Source: Davidsoniella eucalypti (taxonomy: Eukaryota; Ascomycota; Sordariomycetes; Microascales; Ceratocystidaceae). Taken from it: a stretch of DNA of 64,000 nucleotides. A program made the translations under genes and the position numbers. The notes under the pieces are model-generated. The model saw nothing but the letters and a program-made list of their open reading frames with translations. It made no database searches and was not told the origin of the DNA. Below are positions 9,317-20,676 of the stretch, piece by piece. The stretch's first letter is position 1. Each line of letters starts with the position of its first letter. The DNA lies in assembly GCA_004009845.1 (NCBI GenBank), contig RMBW01000035.1, forward strand, positions 124,001 to 188,000. Reading direction: 5' to 3'.

Positions 9317-12017
9317 CTAGTTCATTGTATAGGCTGGCTCTGTATTCTCACCCCAATCGAAATCGCGCATTAGCGAGTCCCAGTCGATGTCTTGGAATTG
9401 TTCTACTGGAACCCCAGGAATCATCGGTGGCATCAAGGTGCCTGGAACAGACTCTCCGTTACCTGCACTTGTGGGCGTTCCAGTCGCAATGACTCCACCA
9501 TTATCAACAGCGGAGGAAATGCTGGGTAGCTGCATGGCATTCACGCCACTGCTAGTTGACGACAACGAAGAAACACCGTGGTTGCTACTATTAGCACCAG
9601 GTATTTCGGGGGTCGCGATAGCGAAAGGCGGTTTTTCATCTAGTGGTGGCTTTGCTACAATCACTGGCACGCCCATATTTTTGTTCAGGGTCTCACGCTT
9701 GAGGCCTTCTAGAAGCATTCGCCAGCGACGTAGCGAATCAAAAGTCATGGGCGAGCCGATGCGCTGGCAGAGCTCAGACATAGGATTTTGTGGCGGCATA
9801 ACATGCTGCAACGACCAGAACGATTCCATGATCTTGATAGTTCGTTGCGGGAGATCGTTTTCTTGGACGGAGCAAGCGCGTAATGCTGTGCTGCATCGTT
9901 TAATAGTTTGGATTGCAGCACCGTGTTCCAGAAGACTTATTAGGTTGGTCATGGATGTACGCATGATGATACAGGCAGCATCAAGAATATAACGAAAGAC
10001 GTAGTATGGCGCGTGTTTTAGAAACTGGGTGGTGTTTTCTAACTTGAGGGCGACTTCGACAAGATTACATGCGGTATGATATGTGCGCATCAGATTTTGG
10101 CGTAGCGTAGGGCTATTAGGATCGGGCTTAGGGACGAAGTAATATGCTTGGATATCTAAACGGGTACATAGCAAAGTAAACGTGTCGAGATCTTGTCTAG
10201 TTCGTGAGTATTTTGTTTCAAGTGATGATTGGTAGGGAGTGAGGGAAGGCAGATGTTTTGGATAGCTCACCATTTCCGGATGACCAAAGTGTGCCTTGGC
10301 TATCAAGCTCAGACTCTAATATCCATATCGCAGATTCTGGCACAATATCTCCCTGTTCGAGTGTGGAAAACATCGTTTTGCAAGCACGATTGCTTATCTG
10401 CTGTGCTGTTAAGAGTGTTTTGAAGTACGGGGCCTCGTCTAATAGTGTTGTATTCCGTAATGATTCGTTGAAAAGGGCAAAATTTGATGGGCAGCCACTT
10501 ATTGAAGATACCCTATATCCAAGTTAGTTACATCGATGCCCCTGTAAGCTAAAGCTGAGAGATCTCACCGTTGAACGATGATATTACTGGCAGCCCAGGA
10601 ATATGCCGCTTCCTCATCACTCGTGTTGGTTTTTCGGCATCCAAAGCAAAAGTGCGGATGACAGCCTTTCATAGTATGTAGACCAATGAATAGACTCGAG
10701 CTCATAGCAATTCCAGCGTACGAGAATGAAGGGTCTGTCATTAATCGGACGGTAGGCAGAGGCCATGCGCATAGAAGAAGAAGGGCGTTGATGGATGCGA
10801 TGGGCACTGGATGGACAGACAGAATAGGCCATATTTCACGGGGTAATGTATCTGTCAAGAATTGAAACGTGACTTTATCCCGGGCATAGCGGCGGCTGAC
10901 AACACAGACAATAGTCCAAAAGAGTAATTGACTATCAGCATATATCTTGTCTGGGTCTCGGTTACGAAGAACCGGAAAGTATGGGTGGAAATGCTCAAAG
11001 TATCTATACCAAGTGTTAATTTTGTAGGTCTATAGGGTGTGTGGTATAGAGGTATAGAGGATGTAGTATTACTTATCAAAGTAGTGGTCAATGTCTGCAC
11101 GAGTAAAGACCTTATTGCCCAGTGCCCGCGGTGATCCAGCCGGGCGTTTTTCACTGGCTGGAGTCAATGGTGTGCCACTACTTACGCTTACTGATGCAGC
11201 TGCAGGGCTTTGTGATGGCGCCTGTGATATTCCTGGTGCCGGGGGCATGGGAACTGGTTCTCTTACAGTAGACTGTAAGAAACCGGATGATGATGGCGGT
11301 GGCCGTGATAATACTGGGGAAACAGACGACGCCACAACCGAAGTTTCTCGAGGCGCATGAAAAGCCGTATCACTCATGGTAGTTTTCACGGCATCTTTGA
11401 TAGTGTTGAGCTCCTTTTCAAGCTGCTCCAGCTTACTACAAGGAATGAGTTAGTGAGATATGTTTTTTCTACACCAAAAGAGAGCAGTTATATTGCAAGT
11501 ATGTTGTAGTTCAACAGGCATGGATATACGTCTGGAGTGGGGATCAACATAGCCAGAGCGATAATGACTTTCAGAGCTACAATGGACTGCAAAATTGTCT
11601 AGTGCCATTCAACCTTTGTGCACCAGTTGGCAAGCCAGGTTCGACCCTAATTCTAGGCTAGACACGTTGGAAGCTGAAATGGGCAACACTATGTGCTAGT
11701 TTTCACAGTTCTAGCAGAGATCAGCGATAGGATGTTACTGTACCTTCGTCGCGTTGAACGCTTGTGGAGCTTGTCTACTACACAGGCGATCCCTAACTTG
11801 GCACAGCGGGAACATGGCCCGTGGCTACCAGTTTGGCTAGCATTGCATCTGACCTAAACAACAACTATGTTTTAGCAAGCCCGGCGTCTTTACGGCTACA
11901 AAGACAAATCGAACGAATCAAGGGGGGGAGGGCTACCTTTGAGTCACGACAGCCCGTGCAGGCTGTGTTACGCCGAATTCGCTCGGCAGCGGGCGCGGTC
12001 CTTTCAGGGCTGTTCAT
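9317..12017 (-). CDS. Leu3/War1-like Zn2Cys6 transcription factor, with a frame break
   Basis: Nuclear zinc-cluster regulator. I infer minus-strand exons 12017-11937, 11853-11743, 11431-11073, 11003-10569 and 10512-9317. The ATG at 12017 is preceded in frame by a stop. The Zn2Cys6 motif crosses intron 1 in the Leu3 pattern: ACTGCRDSKVRC, a long loop, then GPCSRCAKLGIAC. A coiled coil follows (LEQLEKELNTIKDAV), then a Pro/Ser-rich linker. The fungal regulatory domain includes YFEHFHPYFPVL, LLFWTIVCVVSRRYARD and a helical region up to about residue 620. The acidic C-terminus (FQDIDWDSLMRDFDWGE) is a plausible activation domain. The exon lengths sum to 2,182 nt, one more than a multiple of three. 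The frame changes by +1 near 10,300, caused by a frameshift or by a weak intron at 10387-10300. Intron 2 (311 nt) is unusually long. Confidence 0.75.
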
Positions 12018-13037
12018 TCAAGGAAGCGGATCGGCAAGCGTCGGCGCTTACCAAGTCGGCAAAACGGCGAATGTTACAACGGATAAGCGTGGGTGTGTCG
12101 GGCCGAGACCGGCAACGAGGCAAAGTTGGCTGTGGTCCAGGGGAATTTTCAATGGGTTTAGAGCGATACTTCGCGGTCCAGTTTGGTATTGGAAGCGTCA
12201 GAATGAATGATTCAATCGCCCAATATGTCGGTCTGCGAGAATAACTGAAATTAGAGCACGAGATGAAATGATACAAAGAGAATAAATATATGAGCGGATG
12301 AGTGGCTATGAACAAAGGCGTGGGCGATGAATTCTCGGTGAGTGAGTTCCTAAGGCACCTGCTAATGAGATAGACAGTAACGATAAAGAAGACAGACAAT
12401 GAAGCACGAGATCCAAAGCTAAGCTAGAAAATGGATCGTCAAAAAGGAAACACAAATGGCAACAATTCACCTAAAATCAGGGATTTTCAACCGGAGAACA
12501 AAAAGACTAGAATTCGGCCAAGATGTTGAAAAATAATGATGAAAGCTCGTCAGTTTCTCTTATCCTAGTTTCAGCAACAGCGCCTATAAACTAGAAGGGG
12601 TAGTTAGTTCACTTTGGTGAGCGCCTTCTTCAGTGGGTTTACTGCCAAATGAAGCGCAACTACTGTTTTTGGCTGTGCCTGCTGGGCCGGTGTAAAACCG
12701 ACCGCCGATCCAGGCCCCCGCGAGCCATTAAAAAGTTGCTTTATTTTAGATTACTCAGCATTAATATGGGACTCGAGGCCAATAAGAAGCGACCTCGTTA
12801 GGGTTTACATTAGTATCTAACCCTACATAGTCGTCGACATTCTTTGGCATCATCACGCAATATACGGTTGGTTTTTGACGGGCATCAATCAACTGTATCA
12901 AAGACTAGACCAAATAGACTATTTATGTCATTATTATATACTAGGCGGTGATATCTGCTACTCTACTACATGTGAAAAGGTTTCAATGTGACTATGATTG
13001 GAAAATATGATGAAAGAAAACATAACATGAGTCCAAA
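12018..13037 (-). promoter_or_regulatory. upstream region of the Leu3-like regulator; 3' flank of Pbn1
   Basis: Intergenic DNA between two minus-strand genes. Two short signals stand out. One is a CGG-N7-CCG inverted pair at 12688-12700, in the format bound by zinc-cluster dimers. The other is an inverted pair of telobox-like words, TAGGGTT (12799-12805) and AACCCTA (12819-12825). No gene is recognised; short open frames in 12,018-12,400 look fortuitous. Confidence 0.35.
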
Positions 13038-14657
13038 TTACTGTGATTTCTTGCAGTCAGCATTGGTCTTTTTAGTTGCCGTCTTCCTGCCAAGATTGAC
13101 ACCGGCAAATATACACCATAAAACCCAAAAGAAACCAGCCGCAACAGCAGCTGCGGTGCCAAGCTCAATCCATGCACTATACTTAGTCTCTAGTACAGGA
13201 ACGTTGACTGGGCTAACAAGCTTTGTGGAACCCTCAGCAGCTTTAGGAGTCACATGCCAGAATACTGTACGGGGCCCAAAGAGCGCATCATATCCAATAT
13301 TGACACGGTCAAACGGATTAGTCGGGAACTTTGTGCCGTCCTCCGAGTGGCATGCCCAAAATACTGAAGGATACGGAACGTCCAAGTTGGTGTAGCCCGA
13401 TTCCGAAGGCTTGAGATACCGTAGATGTAGGGGTATTTCGACAGACCACGGCAGATCTTTATCACCAGATGGGTGAGCGAGTTCCAAAAGAACAGCCGAT
13501 CCCCAAGTAGGTGTGGTGTACTCGGGCTTCTCGAGATCAACAGGGGAGCTCATGTACCGCAGAGCAGTGATATTCTTGGATTGCACAAAAAGCTCGTCTG
13601 ATAGTTGGTAACGATCAGCAAAAATGCTTCGCGGAAGCGTGAGATACGCATGAGGAGCGCATGAAGCATCTTCAATAGGTGGCTTAAAGGAGCTGATATC
13701 TAGTTTCCATGTCGGATGGAGGCCAGTAGGTGTGATGAACTTGGCGTTGAATGAAGATTCCGTGCGTTGATGACGAGTGGGGAAGGAGAACAGCACAGGA
13801 GATGGCTTTTTATGTTCTCCTAGAACTGTGAGAAGACCTGTCATACCAACATCACCGGGGTTCATGTTTGGTGGCACACCTGCTGTCAAGATGCCGACCT
13901 CTGTGCGATGGGAGCCCTCGGGAGGGCCATTGATATCTAGTGTTTGTTCTTCCAAGGGCCAGGTGACAGTCAGCTTTACAGCATGAGAAATTGTGTCGTA
14001 GGACAGATCCAAAGAAACGGCATTTTCCAAGGTTTTAACGCGCTCTTTACAAGCTGGATCGCGGGGAGAACAGAACTTGGCGTTTAGCAGGCGACCAAAC
14101 TGCTTGAGCGAGTCCAAAGGCTGGTAAAACTGGTACGCAGCAGATGAAGAGAAGCGTTCAGTTGGAGGGCGCGTGAATGACTGCCAAATGTAAGTTAATA
14201 TCGAGGGAGTGAATGAGGATTCGAATTACTGCTTACCTCAGGTTTGGAACAATCCAAAGGACCGAATGCCTTGGAGACAAAGGCGCATAATTCGGTGCTA
14301 GTATCAGCCAAGTTAGCTTCGCCCATTAAATGCAACGCTATGGTATGTAGCAACTTACAGCTCGGGCGGCGAGTAGCTCAGTGGCGTATAAAATAGATGC
14401 AGGCCAGGGGTGACACGGGAAGTGAAGGGGCTGATGCTGTCAAAAGGTGTGGTACTCGCCCAACGGATATGCAGCTCGTGGTATTTCTCAAGAACATTGG
14501 CGATATCATCAGGCAGCTCGGACAGCCCCACAGTGAAGCGGTCTTCTCGCATAGCCTCCGACAGAGCGGGGCCCGAGAAGGCATTAGCCTTTACTAAAAG
14601 ATCATCGGGCTCTATGGCAGCTGCGGGAGGGTGAACAAAAGTGATGCGCTGACGCAT
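13038..14657 (-). CDS. PBN1: Pbn1/PIG-X, GPI mannosyltransferase I stabilising subunit
   Basis: ER membrane glycoprotein that partners the Gpi14/PIG-M catalytic subunit, which adds the first mannose to the GPI anchor precursor. In yeast it is also needed for ER processing of protease B. Exons on the minus strand are 14657-14359, 14297-14237 and 14180-13038, giving 500 aa. The introns are 61 and 56 nt with GTAAGT/GTAAGC donors and GCTAAC/TTAAC-like branch sites. The start at MRQRITFVHPP is preferred because family members begin this way; the frame upstream only offers a GTG. The luminal PIG-X region includes RYQLSDELF, HLRYLKPSESGY and VPYPSVFWAC. One C-terminal transmembrane helix (about AWIELGTAAAVAAGFFWVLW) is followed by a short basic cytosolic tail. 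This architecture is typical of the family. The neighbouring plus-strand gene is divergent. Confidence 0.88.
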
Positions 14658-15556
14658 ATTGACAGTGGATGAGAGTATGCTAGGAAGTCCGTCGTGGCAA
14701 TGAACAAGTGTTATCACTCTGTTGCTCTAGTCGCGCAGGAGACTTATAGCTATATTGGTTTTGGTTGTGGTGGTTGGTAGGAAGAGACATATTGGATCAT
14801 CAGAACCCTAAGGACAGCTGTTGAGGACACGCATTGTTCTACATGACCTAAACCCAGACCAAAAGTATCCGAGCAGCACTGAAATCCCCACTAAATAGGC
14901 TTTCACGTGCGCCCAGGTGCTTGCCTGTTTGGCCAGCTGAGTCCCAATAAAAACCGCGCTAGTCCGTTTTCTGCTACCGACCTACTGCAGCTGCCAGCTT
15001 TAAGTGTTGATGGCGCAACACGGATAACAAACACACGATCCGTACAAGTGACGACTCGACGCTGTTTGGTTGGCCCAACATTTGCTACGGCCCGTATGCT
15101 CGTCATAGTTTTTAGTCTTGCTATGGCGGGGACTAATGCACTGATATTTAATGCTGAATGAAGAGTTCTTTCTATTTTTTCCATTGTGGGCTACGGAAAC
15201 ACAAATGCCGGCATAAACAAGGCTTTTCTAGAAACTGCTCTCTTTGATGATTCGGCTACGTCAAAATTTGCAACTTCTACTTGACAGATTCATCGAAACA
15301 TAACTTTGGATGAATCTTCAACTGACATTATGCTGTCAGGCTAAAGCCAAACTCAACCTTGGAAGATCTAGTCTTTTCTCGTATATTGAACTTGCTTTGG
15401 CCTCTGTATATTTTTTGCTTACAACGACACGCTCTAGACAGACTGACATCTCATTTCGCTGCTGCTATAGATCTCGAAGCGGCAACTCGAACAGCAACCT
15501 TCCCGGCACTAGCAACGCTCTGGCCACTTGGTTCATAGATTAGTGAGCTGCCCCTC
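14658..15556. promoter_or_regulatory. bidirectional promoter region, PBN1 / caspase-like gene
   Basis: About 900 bp between divergent start codons at 14657 (minus) and 15557 (plus). Pyrimidine-rich stretches lie near both starts. No TATA box close to consensus was seen on either side. Short open frames here show no domain-like content. Confidence 0.5.
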
Positions 15557-18500
15557 ATGTCTTATCAACACCCTTATCATGGATCATCACCACCGCCGGC
15601 TTCACGGCGAGCTGAACCTCAGGTGCCAGAGCCATACCAAGCGCCGTTCCAGTCCCCATATAACCAGCCATATAACGGACCACCACAGCCGTCGCCACCC
15701 ACATATCACCAACGGCAGCCTATACAATACATCCATTACCAGCAGCCATATCAACCATCTTCACCGCAGTACCAGTATCAGCCTGGCCCATCAGCGCCTC
15801 CGCGGCAGCCCCAGCAAAACCAGGCACAAGGGCAACAGCGCAATTCCCAAGGCTCACACCAGCCTTACGTGACTCTTACATCCCGTAACCCAGGACTTGA
15901 AACGAATCCTGTGAGTTGATTTATCTTGATTTCGTTCAGTTAGTAGTAGAAACTAATTGCATGTCAGGCACACTATGAACCTCTACCTACTGGCCCAGGA
16001 CCGCGTTCTGCTACACACGATATTGGAAGAGTCGCTTACCACGTGAGGCATCTCGGCCACTTTGCAAAGACTCTGGAGGAGTCTGCAACAAAGGCGTTTC
16101 CTAATAGAGGACGGTCATCTCAGAGATATACCAAAGTACACGTTCTGCTTCTCCATTGGCGATCTGACGACCTGTTCGTCCTTCCTGAGCTCGAAGACCT
16201 AGAGAAGTGTCTGAAGCACGACTATGCTTTTGACACCAGCATATTTCCTATTCCTAGTGAAAATTCTCATCTTGATCTCATGCTACGCATCGGTCAGTTG
16301 ATCAAGGATCATGAAAACGCAAATACACTCTTTGTCGTATACTATGGTGGCCATGCTCGTATCGATGATTCGCGGCAAAGTCGATGGTGTGCTACACGAA
16401 ATCCTGACTCACCCTGGCTTCAGTGAGTAACATAGCTGCTTTACTACAGCAAAACCACACTAACAAAGTATCTCATAGATGGTCGGCCATCCAAACATTG
16501 CTCGAAAGATCCGTGTCTGATGTCCTGATTCTGCTTGATTGTTGTGCTGGTGCAGCAAGCGCCACATTTCCAACTGGAACTAGCATCACGGAGACGATTT
16601 CGGCATCTAGCTGGGATTCGATTGCCCCTGACCCTGGACGCTATTCATTTACGAATGCCTTGATTGAAGTTCTTCAAGCTTGGAAGGGCCGAACTTTCTC
16701 TGCTGCTATGCTCCATGCCGAAGTACTTGCGCGGCTCAAACATCCTCGCCCAATTCTCATCAACGGGAAGCACTTTGAAGCACGTTCAACGCCTGTTCAC
16801 TTCATGATGACATCCAATTATAAAGCCCCTAGTATTGAGATCACAGGAACAATTCCACTAGGATCAGAATCTTCCGATCCTTTGGTTCCCAACACTTCCA
16901 CGGCTAGTGAGAGTATAGCTTCATCATCACCACAACCACAATCTAGTCGATTGCTACCAGGAACAGAAAATGAGGCACCTGGGCTGGGTAGATCCCAGGA
17001 TCTCACTTATTCATCACAGCCAACAGAAAATGTTCCTCATGTGATGATTTCACTAGCCCTGGAAGGAGATCAAGAGCTTGATATGGATGCATGGCAACAA
17101 TGGCTACTGGACTTTCCGGCCATGGCCAAATATGTCAAGATACAGGGCGTATTCAAGAGTCATTCTCACTTGTTACTTGTTTCAATGCCCGTGATGATCT
17201 GGGATATGCTCCCTGAGGACTGTGCAACCAATTTTGTCGCTTTTATCAGATCCAACAACCTGGCTATGGAGAAGCCTCAACGCGAGCAACCGGAGGTTTC
17301 TGTGCCAGTTGGAAACAACTTTCGAGTCAACGCTACTGTACCTTCTAGTGATGATTCGACAATATGGGGTGATACTCCAACGATAATACCAACGCTTGAA
17401 CGTAGCGTTGAACCACCACCCGGCAAAAATAGTAATACTAAGCCTACGATTGGAAGGTCTCCAAACCCCATCTCTAGTTGCATACCTATGCAGCTTAGGG
17501 ACTGCCCAGCGTCACTCCATGAGCGCCCAGTGATGGAAACCGGCGTATCTTATCAGCAACAAACTCCAAAAATCTCTCGAGCCCTGATATATAATCAACA
17601 CCGGAATACGCGCAGAACGACATTCGAAAAAGACCATGTCCCAGAGCCTCCAAAGTTTGCACAACATGTTGAACGTAGGCTTAATACCTACTATACACAT
17701 GACCCGATGCCAACCGACGCCGACCGGGAGTTCATTGCCTCCAATCTTGGGATTGATACCTATGACATCGAGTCATGGTTTCATCACCATCGTGCTAAGG
17801 ATAATGCCTCCCTTCAACTAAATGAGACTATGTCTAATGGCGCTACCAATATCACGGACAGTCCTATGGTTATTTCGCCGGTAGATCTCGGTGAGCTTCT
17901 AGATATCTATCCACCTGGCGAAAGCCTCATCATTGATCTTCGCCCAACAGAAAGTTTCAACATAGAGCATATACGGAATGCCGTCAACTTGCAGGCTCCG
18001 TTGGAGTTCCTATCTCAAGCATCGATGGAGGACATCGAAAGTATACTGGATGACCAAGGGCGCTCAAATTTCACTTGGAAATCATGTCCCTGTGTCGTAT
18101 TCTATGCGGAAAGTATCGAGTACACCTGGGAATGTCCAGCTGCCATAGAGATACATAAGAAGATACGTAGTTGGGGTTGGGACGGTAGTACGTTTGTATT
18201 ACAGGGTGAGTTCAAAGCATTTTCTATATCTTCCGAAAGGTATATTACGTCTGAACAGGGCCATGAAATGAAATCAACATGCACTATACCGAGCAGTCCT
18301 ACCCACCCCTTTCCAAAGCAACATGCGAAAGAGAAGGAGTTGAAGTTGAAGGCCTTTGTACACAAACTCTCGGCAAGGGACAGCTCCCAAGATATCAGCC
18401 AGGCTTTAGAAGATGTATCTGCCCGTCGCTCGGCTTTCATAGACAACGAGCTTCTTCTTGAGCAACGATTCAATCGTGTGAGTGGGAATACTACCAAAGT

Positions 18501-18954
18501 TCCATCTGCATCTAACGATGGCAAGGGAGAGTTGAAGACGTTGGAGAACACAACAGCATTCTTGACAGAATATCTTGACCGTGGTCTCTCTCATATACGC
18601 GAAGTCCAAAGCCAGCCACAAAATTCGACCACAACACCAATATCAGCATGTACACCAAGAGTATCAGAATTGACTTCTTCTTCCCTGTCTTCTGGAGAAT
18701 CGATTACTATGCAGAAAGCCCGCTTACATTATAGTACATCTGCTTTCGACACTAGTGCCCGAAGGGCCATCGAAGTAAACTTGGAAACACCAGTATCTCG
18801 CCCTCGTTCTGATAACTCATTTGTTGAAGTTTCTCGAAATGATGAAATGCTTGAAATGACCCGGGACGAGCCTTTGAAGAAGATGGGGCAAGGAGGGAGT
18901 GGTGGTAGGGGAGGAGGTAGTGGATTCTTTAACAAGGTGTTACGAAGGTCATGA
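15557..18954 (+). CDS. caspase-like protein with homeodomain-like and rhodanese-like domains
   Basis: I infer exons 15557-15910, 15968-16422 and 16479-18954, giving 1,094 aa. The introns are 57 and 56 nt with GTGAGT donors. Residues 1-118 are a Pro/Gln/Tyr-rich prodomain like that of fungal metacaspases. Residues about 172-378 form a C14 caspase-like fold: LFVVYYGGHAR carries the candidate catalytic His247, and ILLDCCAGAAS the candidate Cys292. A low-complexity Ser/Pro linker follows. Residues about 658-714 look like a homeodomain: LNTYYTHDPMPTDADREF, then YDIESWFHHHRAK. Residues about 737-868 look like a rhodanese domain: LIIDLRPTESFNIEHIRNAV and later FVLQGEFKAF. Its catalytic-loop region (YAESIEYTW) has no cysteine. 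The tail is Gly-rich and basic. The role is unknown; a signalling or cell-death regulator is an inference from the caspase-like part. Confidence 0.85.
17641..17810 (+). other. homeodomain-like segment inside the caspase-like gene
   Basis: Residues about 658-714 of the 1,094-aa protein align by eye to the three-helix homeodomain pattern. There is a helix-1 region ERRLNTYY, a PMPTDADR turn and helix 2 (REFIASNLGI). Helix 3 ends in WFHHHRAK, against the usual WFQNRRAK. Trp48, Phe49 and Arg53 are kept, but the DNA-contacting Asn51 is replaced by His. DNA binding is therefore uncertain. Confidence 0.6.
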
Positions 18955-19478
18955 TACTGATAGAAGTGTTACGACCTAGTATTGGCTTATCATGAGTCGT
19001 TTTCTTGGTAGTATCGCCACTACAGGATAGATGTTACTTTCTGATAGTGCTTCTGTTGTATATAGCTTGGAGAGGGATGCTTAGAATTGTTATACAGATG
19101 GAGGTAATCGCGTTTCAATAACACCAGAAAGCGGGTGTGATGTGATATAGTACGCTGTTGAGACGAGTCCACTAACAGTCATAGTCCGATATACGAAGTG
19201 AAATACATGTGAGCCACGATTCTAATAGTGTTGAAATCAACTAAGCCTTAGATGTGGCCAGGTTCTAGGATCCCGAGCCCTATCCAAGTAGTTGTATATA
19301 AGTTCGATTGGGGTGTTGTATACTAACGAGCCAAGGGCCAAGGAGTACTTGGACAAAGTAGAACCACGGAGGACCTAATCTGAAGCGTGCAACCTGATAT
19401 CTTCCGGTATAGGAAGAGAACAGGCTGTGGAACTGCCGTTGCATGTGTGTTTTCTCGGTTCCTAAAGAACAACAAAAA

Positions 19479-19506
19479 GAGACAAGAGACAAGAGACAAG
19501 AGACAA
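19479..19506 (+). repeat. (GAGACAA)4 microsatellite
   Basis: Four perfect tandem copies of the heptamer GAGACAA, in purine-rich surroundings. Confidence 0.95.
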
Positions 19507-20625
19507 AAAACAACACAGCCAAAACAAGTGGCAACCCATCGGTGATGCCGTCTAACGAAGGAAACAACAGACCAAAGAAGGAATTCTCGACAGCGAAGCC
19601 GGGCGTTCACAGAGTCTATCCTCCTAGCCAAAGCTCGTCTGAGCTCAGACTAAACCAGCAGAAGTAGCAGTCAGGTACGTATCAGAGGGTTACACTTTGT
19701 TTCAACGGATATCGAGTAGATGGGGGAGAAACACTGATATAGATGGCCTACATATCACAGATCGTATCCCGTCTTCCGCGCTGGTGAGCGATTCATCCCA
19801 GACCAGGAACGCAGAAACTTGGTCTCGGCCGGCCAAAGTCTTGAGTCTTGGCTGTGAAGCGGGCAGAGAGGGGTGGAAGACAAGTTTTTGTTAGCGGAGA
19901 ATGGCAGGCCAGTTCCAGGGCCACAAAGAAAAAAAACAGCGTAGATATTTCAATAATGTGTCGCTCGGGCCGCCTGCCGATCTGTGCTCTCGCCTGATGG
20001 CAACAAGTTTTTGTGCCGGAAAAAGGTTGATACAGTGGCTAGTCTCGTTATGGTTGCCAAAGTTATATGCGGAACTCCGCCAGTCCAGCATTTCAAGGTT
20101 AGAAAAGAACAAAAAGAGAGCAACAGGACAATGCGTTGCTTGTTACTGGGCTTTCCCCGTCCACCGCTATATGTAAGTCGGTAGGCTGTGGGCTTGAAGC
20201 TCTACCAGTCTATATGTATTGATAGTCTGCAGAACGATCGGGAATCTCTTTGTTGGCGATGCAAAATCCTTGCTTTCTTTCTCTCGGCTTTTTTTCGACT
20301 TGCCGGCATTCTACAAAGCCGTGATTACCGTTGGTCTTATAAAAATAAAATAAAAATAAAAAAACAACTGCCTAACTAACTTCGTTACTATTTATGCTTC
20401 AGCTTGATACTAAACATGAAAACAGCAGAGTTTCGACGGCAGCGGTTTCTACACGTATTTCTCCCTCCGGTATTCTTTTCTCTGTTCGTATATGACGCCC
20501 ATCATCATATAACCAATATATATGCTAGAGCCTAAACCTGCCTTGGCTTGTCTGATTTCTCGATGTTCCGTGCACTCACTTGTCTTTTTTTCTTTCTTTG
20601 TCTGCCGATTCGACAACGGTTAATA

Positions 20626-20676
20626 GACAAGACAAGACAGACAGACAGACAGACAGACTTTGACTTTGACTTTGAC
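20626..20676 (+). repeat. GACAA/GACA/GACTTT compound microsatellite
   Basis: Tandem GACAA units run into about five GACA units and then three GACTTT units. This is a compound simple repeat. Confidence 0.9.
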
